Below, piece by piece: positions 1-7,551 of a stretch of DNA of 64,000 nt. The stretch's first letter is position 1. Each line of letters begins with the position of its first letter. Made by a program: the position numbers and the translations under genes. The DNA is from VRUE01 sp963728835. GTDB lineage: Bacteria > Actinomycetota > Thermoleophilia > Solirubrobacterales > 70-9. The notes beneath the pieces are model-generated. The model was not told where the DNA came from, ran no database searches, and worked only from the letters and a program-made list of their open reading frames with translations. Where the stretch lies: positions 248,001-312,000 of the forward strand of contig CAVSKZ010000002.1 in the NCBI GenBank assembly GCA_963728835.1, given 5' to 3'.

Positions 1-168
1 AGCAACACCTTCGTCGTCCCCGCCTCGGCGATCGGCGGCGCTGCCCTGCTCGCCGCCGGCGACACCCTCGCCCGCACGCTGCGGGCGCCGATCGAGATGC
101 CGGTCGGGCCCTTCATGGTCGTGCTCGGCGTCCCCCTCTTCCTCTGGCTGCTGCGCAAGGTCGTCTGA
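1..168 (+). CDS. FecCD-family iron/haem ABC transporter permease, C-terminal end (partial)
   Basis: Only the last 55 residues are in the window; the gene starts upstream. The reading frame open from base 1 to the TGA at 166-168 gives a tail with the order seen in BtuC/FecCD permeases: a polar-to-hydrophobic segment, the PVGPF turn, a final membrane helix and a short basic end (LLRKVV). These proteins form the membrane channel of haem, siderophore or cobalamin importers. The stop codon overlaps the ATG of the ATPase gene (ATGA-type overlap), so the two are translationally coupled. Following HtaA genes point to haem as substrate, by inference. Confidence 0.8.
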   Translation, partial: SNTFVVPASAIGGAALLAAGDTLARTLRAPIEMPVGPFMVVLGVPLFLWLLRKVV

Positions 169-989
169 TGGAGGCGAGCCTGACCCCCGGGGAGGCGCTG
201 CTGGAGGCGCGCGGCGTCGAGGTCGAGATCGGCGGCACGCCGATCCTGCGCGGCGCCGACCTGCGCCTCGAGCGGGGCCAGCTGCTCGCCATCGTCGGCC
301 CCAACGGCGCCGGCAAGTCGACCCTGGTCCGCGCGGTGTCCGGACTGCAGGCGACCTCGGCCGGCAGCGTCCACTGGTCGGGGCGGGAGATCGGCGCGAT
401 GCGCGGCCGCGAGCTGGCCCGCGCCCGCGCCTTCGTCCCGCAGCGGATGCCGGTCCCGGCGGGGGTCAGCGTGCGCGAAGCGGTGACGATCGGCCGCTCC
501 TCCCATCTGCGCCCGCTGCGACGCCTCAGCGGCGACGACCGCAGCGGGATCGAGCGGGCGATGGAGCGCGCCCGCGTCACCCGCTTCGCGGAGCGGCCGC
601 TGACGACGCTTTCCGGCGGCGAGCTGCAGCGCGTGCAGATCGCGATCGGCCTGGCCCAGGAGGCGCCGGTCCTAATCGCCGACGAGCCCACCTCCCAACT
701 CGACCTCGGCGCCACGGTCGGCATCGCCTCGCTGCTGCGCGAGCTGGTCGCCGACGGCCTCACGGTCCTGCTCGTCGTCCACGACCTCGCCCTCGCCGCT
801 GCCGTCGCCGACACAGCGGTCGTCGTCGCCGGCGGGCGCACCGTCGCCACCGGCAGGCCCACCGACGTGCTCGGGGCGGAGCGGCTGGCGGAGACCTGGG
901 GAGCCGACGCGCGCCTCACCGAGCACGACGGCCGGACCGCCCTGCACGTCGCCTGGACCACCGCTGCGCCCGGTCGCAGCGCAAGTTAA
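168..989 (+). CDS. hmuV: Haem/iron ABC transporter ATP-binding protein (HmuV-like)
   Basis: 273 residues, normal for FecE/HmuV ATPases. Walker A GPNGAGKS is at residues 44-51, Q-loop glutamine near 92, signature LSGGE at 148-152 and Walker B VLIADEP at 168-174, followed by a switch histidine in VVHDL. It would power import of haem or a ferric chelate by the preceding permease, with which it overlaps. It is followed after 105 bp by two HtaA genes, the arrangement known from corynebacterial haem uptake (hmuTUV with htaA). The HmuV name is by context; a siderophore or cobalamin ATPase would look the same. Confidence 0.85.
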   Translation: MEASLTPGEALLEARGVEVEIGGTPILRGADLRLERGQLLAIVGPNGAGKSTLVRAVSGLQATSAGSVHWSGREIGAMRGRELARARAFVPQRMPVPAGVSVREAVTIGRSSHLRPLRRLSGDDRSGIERAMERARVTRFAERPLTTLSGGELQRVQIAIGLAQEAPVLIADEPTSQLDLGATVGIASLLRELVADGLTVLLVVHDLALAAAVADTAVVVAGGRTVATGRPTDVLGAERLAETWGADARLTEHDGRTALHVAWTTAAPGRSAS

Positions 990-1014
990 TTCCGACATTG
1001 TTAGTGTGAATTTA

Positions 1015-1028
1015 TTAGGGTGCCCTAA
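1015..1028. promoter_or_regulatory. DtxR/IdeR-like iron operator
   Basis: TTAGGGTGCCCTAA is an inverted repeat with 6-bp arms and a 2-bp centre, in an AT-rich patch between the ATPase gene and the first HtaA gene. It resembles the DtxR/IdeR box, whose half-site is TTAGGTTA-like. It lies 67 bp before the HtaA start. Iron-dependent repression of the HtaA genes is an inference. Confidence 0.6.
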
Positions 1029-1094
1029 CTCAAGGTACCGAAGAAACGTCGCACTTGTGCCGAGTGCGAGACGAGGACAAGGAGGCTCCTCCAG

Positions 1095-2225
1095 ATGAGT
1101 TCCGACGAAGCAAGCAACCGGATCGGCCGAGCCGCGATCCTGCTCGCCGCGCTTGTGGCCGCGACTGTCGCCATGACGGCACCGGCAAGCGCCGCGACCG
1201 GACAGGGCACCGCGACGATCGGCCTCGCCGAGCACAGCAAGGGCCGCACCCTGAGCGGTCAAGGCGTAAAGATCCTCGCTGGCTCTCCAGCAACCAAGAC
1301 GGGCAAGACCCTGAACCTGCCGATCTCAGCGGTGGATCCAGGTGCCGAGGCGACCGCGATGGCCGACGGCTGGCTGCGCTTCAAGCGGGGCAAACGAGGC
1401 GCGATCCTGACCGGCCTTCGCTTCGACCTCACCGCGGGCACACTGAGCGGCAAGCTCGACGGCGAGCAGATCGCCCTCTTCACGCTCGGCGGCGCGGCGG
1501 CGGTCAACTCGTCCAGTGGCAGCCTCGCCCTGGACGGTGGAAAGCTGCAGCTCACGGAGATCGCGGCGCTGGTGCTGCGGAACAAGCTCCGTCTCGCCCG
1601 TGCGCTGAAGCGCAGCGGAATCGGCACGGTCGGCCTCTCCGCAAAGGCCGACCCGGTTCTCGCGGCGGGGAGGCCGGTCGTCTCCGGCGGAGCAACCTGG
1701 GGCGTCCGCGCCTCCCTGCGCGGCTACGTCCTCTCCCCTCCGGCAGGCACGATCTCGCTCGCGGACGGGGCCACCGCCAACGGGCCGCTGACCAGCCCGG
1801 CAACCGTCTTTGACTTCCCGACGGCCAGCGGAATCTCCACCAGGGGCCTCTACGGGGCCGCCGACGAGCTGCTGCTCGAGGTCGACGGAAGCGTGACGTT
1901 CGCCAAGCCGGCCCACTGCATCGCGGCGCTTCGGTTCGCCAACCTCGAGGTCCGAATCGACGGCGCCAACTCCGCGATCGTCGTCGACACGACCTTCGAC
2001 GAAGGTGCTCCCTGCCCGGATGCGGACCCGGTGAGCGCCGAGGACGTGGAGCTCGGCAAGCTCGACGTCAGCGGCGTCTCGCCGGTCTACTCGGACGACG
2101 GGGAGACCGTCACCTGGACCGCGATCCCGGCGACGGTGACGCAGGCCGGGGAAACCGCGTTCGGCGGCTTCGTCAAAGAGGGAGACGCACTGGAACCGAT
2201 CACGATCTCGGTCGGGCTCGGGTGA
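1095..2225 (+). CDS. Secreted HtaA-domain haem-binding protein (first copy)
   Basis: 376 residues. Residues 1-34 are a signal peptide ending APASAA. An N-terminal domain (about 38-190) resembles the N-terminal part of the next gene. A HtaA domain begins near residue 198 (WGVRASLRGYV) and ends with the usual strand-rich part containing a conserved HCIAALRF segment. HtaA domains bind haem at the surface of Corynebacterium. No sortase signal or C-terminal membrane helix is visible, so it is probably exported and soluble, or held by partners. AAGGAGG at 1079-1085 lies 9 bp before the ATG and supports this start. The iron operator is just upstream. Confidence 0.8.
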   Translation: MSSDEASNRIGRAAILLAALVAATVAMTAPASAATGQGTATIGLAEHSKGRTLSGQGVKILAGSPATKTGKTLNLPISAVDPGAEATAMADGWLRFKRGKRGAILTGLRFDLTAGTLSGKLDGEQIALFTLGGAAAVNSSSGSLALDGGKLQLTEIAALVLRNKLRLARALKRSGIGTVGLSAKADPVLAAGRPVVSGGATWGVRASLRGYVLSPPAGTISLADGATANGPLTSPATVFDFPTASGISTRGLYGAADELLLEVDGSVTFAKPAHCIAALRFANLEVRIDGANSAIVVDTTFDEGAPCPDADPVSAEDVELGKLDVSGVSPVYSDDGETVTWTAIPATVTQAGETAFGGFVKEGDALEPITISVGLG

Positions 2226-3472
2226 TCCGAGCGCGCGCCAGAGCACGGTGCGGCATCGCGACGGCGGCGGTCATCACCGCCGTCGCGGCCTTCCCTGCGG
2301 CGGCCCTCGGAGCTTCCGGGACGACGACGCTGGCGCTGGACGGGACGGCGGCGAAATCGCTGCGCCAGAGCGGAATCCACTTCGTCCCGCTGAAGCCGGC
2401 GAAGGGTGGCAAGGGCCGGATCGTGCTGCCGGTGCGGGCGGGCCTTGCCGGTGCCTCGACCACCGTCCTCACCCACGGTGGCGGGATCTCGGCGAAGCTC
2501 CTAGGCGGCAAGTCCCTGCGCCTGACCAAGCTCCGCCTCCTGCTCGGCAAACGCTCGCGGGTGACTGCCAGCGCGGCCGGCGAGAGCATCGACCTCTTTC
2601 GCATCACCCGCGGCGGCAAGCGCAATGTCGATCCGGTTGCCGGCTCGGTCGAGCTGCGTGGCCTGCGCCTGCGACTCACTCGCGACGCGACCCGTCTACT
2701 CCAGACGGGGCCGACGGGCCGAAATGTCAACAGTGGGTTGACTTTTCGGCCCGTCGGCGAGGTTTTCGGGACGCTCTCTTCGCGTGCGGCGGGACTGACC
2801 GCCTCCGGCGGTGCCCCAGGGCAAGGGAAGAACGAGGCGGAGGCATCGACCGGCTGCCCATCGCCCCGCGGCGCCGGTCCCACTCCCGAGGTCCCGTTGC
2901 CGGTCGCGGCACGGCCCGCCGGAGCGCCCGGCATCGCCAGCGCGACGATCGACTGGCACGTGCGCGAGTCCTTCATCCGCTACATCGCCACCGGCGAGGG
3001 CACAAGCGTCTCCGGCGGCGCCACGGCTGACCCGCCGGTCCTGCTGGACGGCGCCTCGACACCGCTGGCATATGACTTCCACTTCCCCTTCGCCGGTGGC
3101 TGGCACGACAGCGGCGCCAACCCGGCGGACCCCGCCGACGACACGGCGGCGATCTACTATGGCGGTACCGTCCGCTTTCTCTTCAGCGGCCATGAAATCG
3201 ACCTGGCGGTCTCGGCGCCGGAGATCGAGATCGCCGGGGGAGCCTCGCGGGCAATCTTCGCCGTGGCCGAGGACGGCGGAGCCGGCGCCCGCCAGGTCCT
3301 GGTCAACCTCGACCTCGGCCGCGCGGCCACCGTTGCGGTCAACGGCAACATGCACGTCTACGAACGGGTGCCCGGGGCGATTCCCTCCGGCACCGCAACC
3401 TCGGTCTTCGCCGGCTTCTACGCACCCGGCACGGAGTTCGGATGCTTCACGGTCCGCTACACGACCGGCTGA
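2222..3472 (+). CDS. Secreted HtaA-domain haem-binding protein (second copy)
   Basis: 416 residues; starts at GTG 2222, overlapping the previous stop. Signal peptide 1-31 (ends ALGAS). The N-terminal domain (33-160) matches the layout of the first copy. The HtaA domain starts near 242 (IDWHVRESFIRY) and contains SGHEIDLAVSAPEIEI, with the histidine typical of the haem-binding face. The linker between the domains (about 160-240) is low-complexity and carries an in-frame palindrome at residues 163-179 (bases 2710-2758). Likely co-transcribed and iron-regulated with its neighbour. Duplication followed by divergence is the simplest origin. Confidence 0.78.
   Translation: MIRARARARCGIATAAVITAVAAFPAAALGASGTTTLALDGTAAKSLRQSGIHFVPLKPAKGGKGRIVLPVRAGLAGASTTVLTHGGGISAKLLGGKSLRLTKLRLLLGKRSRVTASAAGESIDLFRITRGGKRNVDPVAGSVELRGLRLRLTRDATRLLQTGPTGRNVNSGLTFRPVGEVFGTLSSRAAGLTASGGAPGQGKNEAEASTGCPSPRGAGPTPEVPLPVAARPAGAPGIASATIDWHVRESFIRYIATGEGTSVSGGATADPPVLLDGASTPLAYDFHFPFAGGWHDSGANPADPADDTAAIYYGGTVRFLFSGHEIDLAVSAPEIEIAGGASRAIFAVAEDGGAGARQVLVNLDLGRAATVAVNGNMHVYERVPGAIPSGTATSVFAGFYAPGTEFGCFTVRYTTG
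2710..2758. repeat. In-frame palindrome inside the second HtaA gene
   Basis: Arms of 22 nt (2710-2731 and 2737-2758) with one mismatch around a 5-nt loop. The left arm begins GCCGACGGGCC. It encodes a short insert in the interdomain linker and leaves the frame open. Confidence 0.9.
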
Positions 3473-4659
3473 TCGGGGCCGCGGCGGCGGTTTTCGCCCT
3501 CGCGGTCTGCCTGCTCGCGGGGCCGGACGTAGACGCGGCGCGAGCCGACGACGCCCAGGTCACCGTGGTCACGGCCGGCGGCGAGCAGCGAACGCTCTCG
3601 CTCGCCGCTCTGGCCGGGAGCGAGGACGTCGCCGAACGCTCCTACACCCTCCGCTCGGCGAGCGGCGAGAGCACGCTGGCCGTTACCGGCTTCTCCCTCG
3701 CGGCGATCCTCACCGCGGCCGAAGCCGATCTCTACGGCTTCTCCTACCTCGAGGTGCAGCGGCCGGCCGGCGGATCGGTCGTGCTCAGCCGCGACCAGGC
3801 GCTCGACCCCGCCGCCTTCGCGGAAGGCCCGCCCGTCCTCTACGCGACGGCGGCGGGGACCGGGTTCATCCGCCCCAGCGGGAGCCCCGGGGACCTCAAC
3901 GCGAGCGACTCCTTCGAGGCGCCGCAGGGCATCACCGTCGTGCTGCGCAACGGCTCGCCGCTGCAGGTCGGGGCGGAGGCCTCGCCCCTGCGAACGCGCC
4001 CGGGCAAGCCGGTCCGCTTCGAGGCGGTCGTCGACCGCGCGGGCGCCGGGGAGCAGCTCGACTTCTCCTGGTACTTCGACGACGGCGGCTCGGCTTCCGG
4101 CGCCACCGCCACCCACAGCTTCGCCAAGCGGGGCAGCTACGACGTGGTGGTCGGCGTCACGACTCCGGGCAACAGAGCCGGGGCCTCGGCCGTGGTGAGG
4201 ATCCAGGTCGGCGCCCCACTCTCCGGACCGGACCGCAGGGGGGGCGGGCGCGACCGCGACGCGGCGGCGCCCGATCACGGCGCCGCGACCGGCACTCGCG
4301 GCGCCGTGCCCCCGGGTCCGGGTTCCGCCGGGAGGGGTATCGGTGTTGCTTCGCCGGACACGCGGCCTGCGGCCGCGTTGAGTGTCCGGCGAAGCAACAC
4401 CGATACCACCGTGCATAAGGCCGGAGCCGGGGAACCCGTTGTCGGCGAGCTTGTGAGGGCCGTTGGGCCGATCGAGGAGGGGAAGCCGGTCGCGGCGCGG
4501 AGCGGTCGGCTCGAGGCGGGCGGCGAGGGGGCCGGCCTCCCCGGCGCCGCCCTCGGCCTCCTCGTCACCGCCGGCCTGCTCGGCGCCGGGGCGCTGGCCG
4601 AGTCGCGTGGCGCCTTGCGGTCGCTATCCGACCGAAAGGCGCCACAAGGGGACACGTGA
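3442..4659 (+). CDS. Secreted PKD-domain protein with C-terminal membrane anchor
   Basis: 405 residues, overlapping the previous gene by 31 bp. A signal peptide covers about residues 1-35 (hydrophobic AAAAVFALAVCLLAG). A first domain of about 130 residues is unassigned. A PKD-like beta domain lies near 185-255, with FSWYFDDGG and HSFAKRGSYDVVV, the classic PKD signature. A long Pro/Gly/Arg-rich linker follows, and a hydrophobic segment near 365-385 would anchor it. Two palindromes fall in the linker and the cytoplasmic tail. It stands between HtaA genes and an ExbB-like gene, so a role in passing haem across the envelope is plausible but not shown. Confidence 0.65.
   Translation: MLHGPLHDRLIGAAAAVFALAVCLLAGPDVDAARADDAQVTVVTAGGEQRTLSLAALAGSEDVAERSYTLRSASGESTLAVTGFSLAAILTAAEADLYGFSYLEVQRPAGGSVVLSRDQALDPAAFAEGPPVLYATAAGTGFIRPSGSPGDLNASDSFEAPQGITVVLRNGSPLQVGAEASPLRTRPGKPVRFEAVVDRAGAGEQLDFSWYFDDGGSASGATATHSFAKRGSYDVVVGVTTPGNRAGASAVVRIQVGAPLSGPDRRGGGRDRDAAAPDHGAATGTRGAVPPGPGSAGRGIGVASPDTRPAAALSVRRSNTDTTVHKAGAGEPVVGELVRAVGPIEEGKPVAARSGRLEAGGEGAGLPGAALGLLVTAGLLGAGALAESRGALRSLSDRKAPQGDT
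4336..4407. repeat. In-frame palindrome in the PKD gene linker
   Basis: Perfect 26-bp arms (4336-4361 and 4382-4407) around a 20-nt GC-rich loop. The left arm starts GGTATCGGTGTTGC. It encodes residues 299-322, a linker insert with no resemblance to the flanking domains. Confidence 0.92.
4607..4645. repeat. In-frame palindrome at the end of the PKD gene
   Basis: 17-nt arms (4607-4623, 4629-4645) with one mismatch and a 5-nt loop. The left arm starts GTGGCGCCTT. It encodes residues 389-401, just before the stop and the next start. Confidence 0.88.
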
Positions 4660-5324
4660 TGGCCGTCGAGCAGATCCTCTTCGACGTCTCCGAGGCGCTG
4701 CGCGTGCCCGTGCTGGTCCTCGCCCTGGTGGCGCTGGCGGTCGTCGTCGTCGAAGCCGGCGCCCTTCTCGCCGAGCTGCGTCGCCGACGCGGCCGCAGCA
4801 TCTGGCAGCTCGACAGCGCGGTTGCCGAGTGCCAGAGCCGGCTTGCCGCGGGAATGCGCGCGGAGGCGCAGGTTGCCCTGCTCTCCATCGCCCGCAACCG
4901 GGTGATGGAAGAAGCGCTCGCCGACGTCGTCGACCAGGTCGGCAAGCCGGGCGCCGAGCACCGGATCGCCAAGCGCCTCGCCGAGTACGACTACCGCTCC
5001 CTGCGCCGGCTCGAGCGCACCCGCATCCTCGTCCGCATGGGCCCGGCGCTGGGCCTGATGGGAACCCTGATCCCGCTCTCCCCCGCGCTCGCCGGCCTCG
5101 CCGACGGCGACGTCGCGACCCTGACCGACAACCTCCGGGTCGCCTTCAGCGTCACCGTCGCCGGCCTCCTGGTCGGGGCCGTGGCCTTCGCCATCTCCCT
5201 CGTCCGCGACCGGATCTACGCCCAGGACTACTCCGACGTCGAGTACGTCGCCGCCTGCCTCACCTCCCCGGCCGGCAACGGGTTCCCGGCCGCGCAGCAC
5301 AGCCACTGGGCGGTCGCACCGTGA
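4656..5324 (+). CDS. MotA/TolQ/ExbB-type proton channel protein
   Basis: 222 residues. The first codon could be GTG 4656 or ATG 4659; both overlap the preceding stop. A membrane helix is near residues 17-36, a cytoplasmic basic region follows, and two more helices lie in the C-terminal half around GPALGLMGTLIPLSPAL and FSVTVAGLLVGAVAFAIS, which is the MotA_ExbB signature. Family members use the proton gradient to drive a partner protein (ExbD, TolR, MotB). Here the partner is probably the next gene. In this operon the channel may energise haem capture or transfer, which would be unusual in a Gram-positive lineage; that is inference. Confidence 0.8.
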   Translation: MMAVEQILFDVSEALRVPVLVLALVALAVVVVEAGALLAELRRRRGRSIWQLDSAVAECQSRLAAGMRAEAQVALLSIARNRVMEEALADVVDQVGKPGAEHRIAKRLAEYDYRSLRRLERTRILVRMGPALGLMGTLIPLSPALAGLADGDVATLTDNLRVAFSVTVAGLLVGAVAFAISLVRDRIYAQDYSDVEYVAACLTSPAGNGFPAAQHSHWAVAP

Positions 5325-5647
5325 AGGTCACGGCGCGCGCCCGCAGCCGCGACGACCGCGCCGGCGACCCGCTCGACGGCCTGGTCAACCTCTTCGACCT
5401 CGGCATAGTCCTCTCGGTCGCCTTCCTCCTCGCCGCCCTCTCCTCGCTCAACCTGACCGACGCCCTGACCTCCAACTCGAAGGCCGAGGCCCCCCGCCCA
5501 GCCGACGCCGTGGTCGCGAAGAAGGACCAGCAGGTCAAAGAAGTCCAGCTAAAGCCCGGCGAGCGGGTCGTCGGCCAAGGCGAGCCCGTAGGAACTCTCT
5601 ACCGCCTAAGCGACGGCCGCACCGTCCTGGTCAAGCCCTCCCCCTAG
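5321..5647 (+). CDS. DUF2149-like membrane protein, probable partner of the ExbB-like channel
   Basis: 108 residues, GTG start overlapping the previous TGA. One membrane helix near residues 22-42 (LGIVLSVAFLLAALSSL) is preceded by DPLDGLVNLFDLGIV, the hallmark of DUF2149, and followed by a soluble domain ending in a strand-rich segment (GEPVGTLYRLSDGRTVLVK). The topology (short N-terminus, single helix, periplasm-side domain) is that of ExbD/TolR. DUF2149 genes are known beside ExbB-like genes in other prokaryotes. No conserved ExbD aspartate is placed with certainty; D18 or D22 near the helix is a candidate. Last gene of the operon. Confidence 0.7.
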   Translation: MKVTARARSRDDRAGDPLDGLVNLFDLGIVLSVAFLLAALSSLNLTDALTSNSKAEAPRPADAVVAKKDQQVKEVQLKPGERVVGQGEPVGTLYRLSDGRTVLVKPSP

Positions 5648-5657
5648 CCAACGGCCC

Positions 5658-5704
5658 TTCCGGTGCGCCTTATCCCCGATATCCGGGGATAAGGCGCACC
5701 GGAA
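5658..5704. terminator. Perfect palindrome after the haem operon
   Basis: 21-bp arms (5658-5678, 5684-5704) with a 5-nt loop lie 10 bp after the DUF2149 stop. There is no T-run on either side, so it is a terminator by position only; it may instead be another member of the palindrome population. Confidence 0.55.
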
Positions 5705-5765
5705 CGAACAAGCTGACGCGCAGGACCGGCGGCCACGGTCACGGCACCCGCAGGCACCGTGGAAC

Positions 5766-5845
5766 GGGAGGGCCGGTTGCCCTCTTCCAAAACACTCAAG
5801 CGCGGCTCCCGCCGCGCGTTTTGGGAGAGGGCAACCGGCCCTCCC
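5766..5845. repeat. Family B palindromic element, copy 1
   Basis: Outer arms of 20 nt (5766-5785, 5826-5845), perfectly complementary and found only in this copy. They enclose the family core at about 5787-5824: CCAAAAC, then a GC-rich hairpin centred on GGCTCCCGCC, then GTTTTGG. It lies between convergent operons (DUF2149 and cysC). The core recurs at 28842-28879 and, inverted, at 36958-36995. Confidence 0.88.
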
Positions 5846-5859
5846 CCCGCTACGCAGTC

Positions 5860-6414
5860 CTAAGCCGTGACCGCGGCCGCCGGGATCAGCTCCCGCGACT
5901 CGAGGTACTCCAGCAGCTTCTGCGCCGATTCCTCGGGCGTCTCGTTTTCGGTGTCGCAGACCCAGGCCGGGTTCTCGGGGATCTCGTACGGGTCCGACAC
6001 GCCGGTGAATTCCTTGATCTCGCCCGCGAACGCCTTCGCGTAGAGGCCCTTGACGTCACGCTCGGCACAGGTGTCGACCGAGGCCTTGACGTAGACCTCG
6101 ATGAAGCGGTCGCCCATCAGCTCGTGCGCCTCGTCGCGGATCTCGGCGTAGGGGGAGATCGCCGCGGTGATCACCGGCACGCCGTTGCGGCTGAGCAGGT
6201 CGGCGACGAAGGCGATCCGCCGGATGTTGGTGTCGCGGTCCTCCTTGGAGAAGCCGAGCCCCTTGGAGAGGTTTTCGCGGACGACGTCGCCGTCGAGGAT
6301 CTCCAGTTTCGAGCCGCGCTCGCGCAGCTGCGTCTCCAGGATCCCGGAGATGGTCGTCTTGCCAGCCCCGGAAAGCCCGGTGAACCAGAGGGTGAAGCCC
6401 TTCTCGCCTGCCAT
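5860..6414 (-). CDS. cysC: Adenylylsulfate (APS) kinase
   Basis: 184 residues, the usual size. P-loop GLSGAGKTT at residues 14-22, then LDGDVVREN and the family segment FSKEDRDTNIRRI. It phosphorylates APS to PAPS with ATP. It is the last gene of a minus-strand sulfate-assimilation cluster, 6 bp after the ATP sulfurylase stop. Because cysH here looks like an APS/PAPS reductase with iron-sulfur cysteines, the kinase may serve sulfation or a PAPS route; the sequence does not decide. Confidence 0.93.
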   Translation of the reverse strand: MAGEKGFTLWFTGLSGAGKTTISGILETQLRERGSKLEILDGDVVRENLSKGLGFSKEDRDTNIRRIAFVADLLSRNGVPVITAAISPYAEIRDEAHELMGDRFIEVYVKASVDTCAERDVKGLYAKAFAGEIKEFTGVSDPYEIPENPAWVCDTENETPEESAQKLLEYLESRELIPAAAVTA

Positions 6415-6420
6415 GCTCGT

Positions 6421-7497
6421 TCAGTCCTCCTTGTAAGCGTCGATCAGGATGTCGGCGACCTCGTCCCGGGAGAACTCGTGCGGCGGCCTTTCGCCGTTGC
6501 CGAGCATCTCGCGGACCTTGGTTCCGGAGAGGAACAGGTGCGCCTCTTGGTCGTGCGGACAGGTCTTGTTGGAGGCAAGCCCCTCGCACTCGTTGCACCA
6601 GAAGGTGTGCTCGAACATCAGCGGCTCGATGCCGAGCTCGTCGATGTCGATCGTGTCGAAGATCTTCTGCGCGTCGTAGGTGCCGTAGTAGTCGCCCGCG
6701 CCGGCGTGGTCGCGGCCGACGATGAAGTGCGTGGCGCCGTAGTTGCGGCGGACGATCGCGTGCAGGACAGCCTCGCGCGGGCCGGCGTAGTGCATCTTCG
6801 CCGGCTTCACGCCCAGCACCACGCGGTCGTTCGGGTAGTAGTTCTCCATCAGCACCTCGTAGCAGCGCATCCGCACGTCGGCGGGGATGTCGCCGGCCTT
6901 GGTCTTGCCGATCAGCGGGTGGATGAAGAGCCCGTCGCAGGTCTCCAGAGCCGCCTTGGTCAGGTACTCGTGGGCGCGGTGGATCGGGTTGCGGGTCTGG
7001 AAGGCGACGATCTTCTTCCAGCCGCGCTCCTCGAACTCGGCCTTGTGCTCGGCCGGCGTCTTGTAGCGACGCATGAAGGCGTCCTCGTGGTCCGGCAGGG
7101 CGTCGACCTCGATCGGGCCGGCGATGCAGCGGCTGCCCTCCTCGTAGATCGCGGCGACGCCCGGGTGGGCCTCGTCGGCGGTGCCGTAGACCTTCTCGGC
7201 CTCCTCGCGCACGTCGCGCTCGAAGATCTCCTCGACCCTGATCCGGCCCAGCGGCTTGCCTTCGTCGCTGGAGAGCGAGACGACGTCGCCGACCTCGCAC
7301 TGCAGGTCGGTCGCCAGGGTGATCGGGATCGGCCAGTACTGGCCGTCGGCGGTCCGCATCTCGTCGCAGACGCGCTGCCAGTCGGCCGAGCCCTGGAAGC
7401 CGCTCAGCGGCGCGAAGCCGCCGTTGCCGATCATCTCGAAGTCGGCCGTGTGGCGCTCGGAAAGTGTCAGGGAAAGCTCAGTCATCGTCTCGCTCAT
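6421..7497 (-). CDS. sat: Sulfate adenylyltransferase (ATP sulfurylase)
   Basis: 358 residues from ATG 7497 (a TTG one codon upstream and an ATG at 7485 are alternatives). Active-site motifs are clear: QTRNPIHRAHEY, a second conserved GRDHAGAGDYYG, and FFTN-type C-terminal cysteines in FWCNECEG. It makes APS and pyrophosphate from sulfate and ATP. This is the single-chain Sat type and not CysDN. It sits between cysH and cysC; 54 bp separate it from the cysH stop, and no strong terminator is visible there. Confidence 0.94.
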   Translation of the reverse strand: MSETMTELSLTLSERHTADFEMIGNGGFAPLSGFQGSADWQRVCDEMRTADGQYWPIPITLATDLQCEVGDVVSLSSDEGKPLGRIRVEEIFERDVREEAEKVYGTADEAHPGVAAIYEEGSRCIAGPIEVDALPDHEDAFMRRYKTPAEHKAEFEERGWKKIVAFQTRNPIHRAHEYLTKAALETCDGLFIHPLIGKTKAGDIPADVRMRCYEVLMENYYPNDRVVLGVKPAKMHYAGPREAVLHAIVRRNYGATHFIVGRDHAGAGDYYGTYDAQKIFDTIDIDELGIEPLMFEHTFWCNECEGLASNKTCPHDQEAHLFLSGTKVREMLGNGERPPHEFSRDEVADILIDAYKED

Positions 7498-7551
7498 CAA
7501 GCAGTCTCACCAATCGGGTCGTGATGGGTTTATGGAAGCCGCGTCGCGGCG

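Noticed and set aside
5821..7524. A 567-codon open frame on the plus strand opposite cysC and sat
   Set aside because: It is antisense to two well-conserved sulfur genes; its sequence is Val/Leu/Asp/Arg-rich with no domain, as expected from GC-rich shadow frames.
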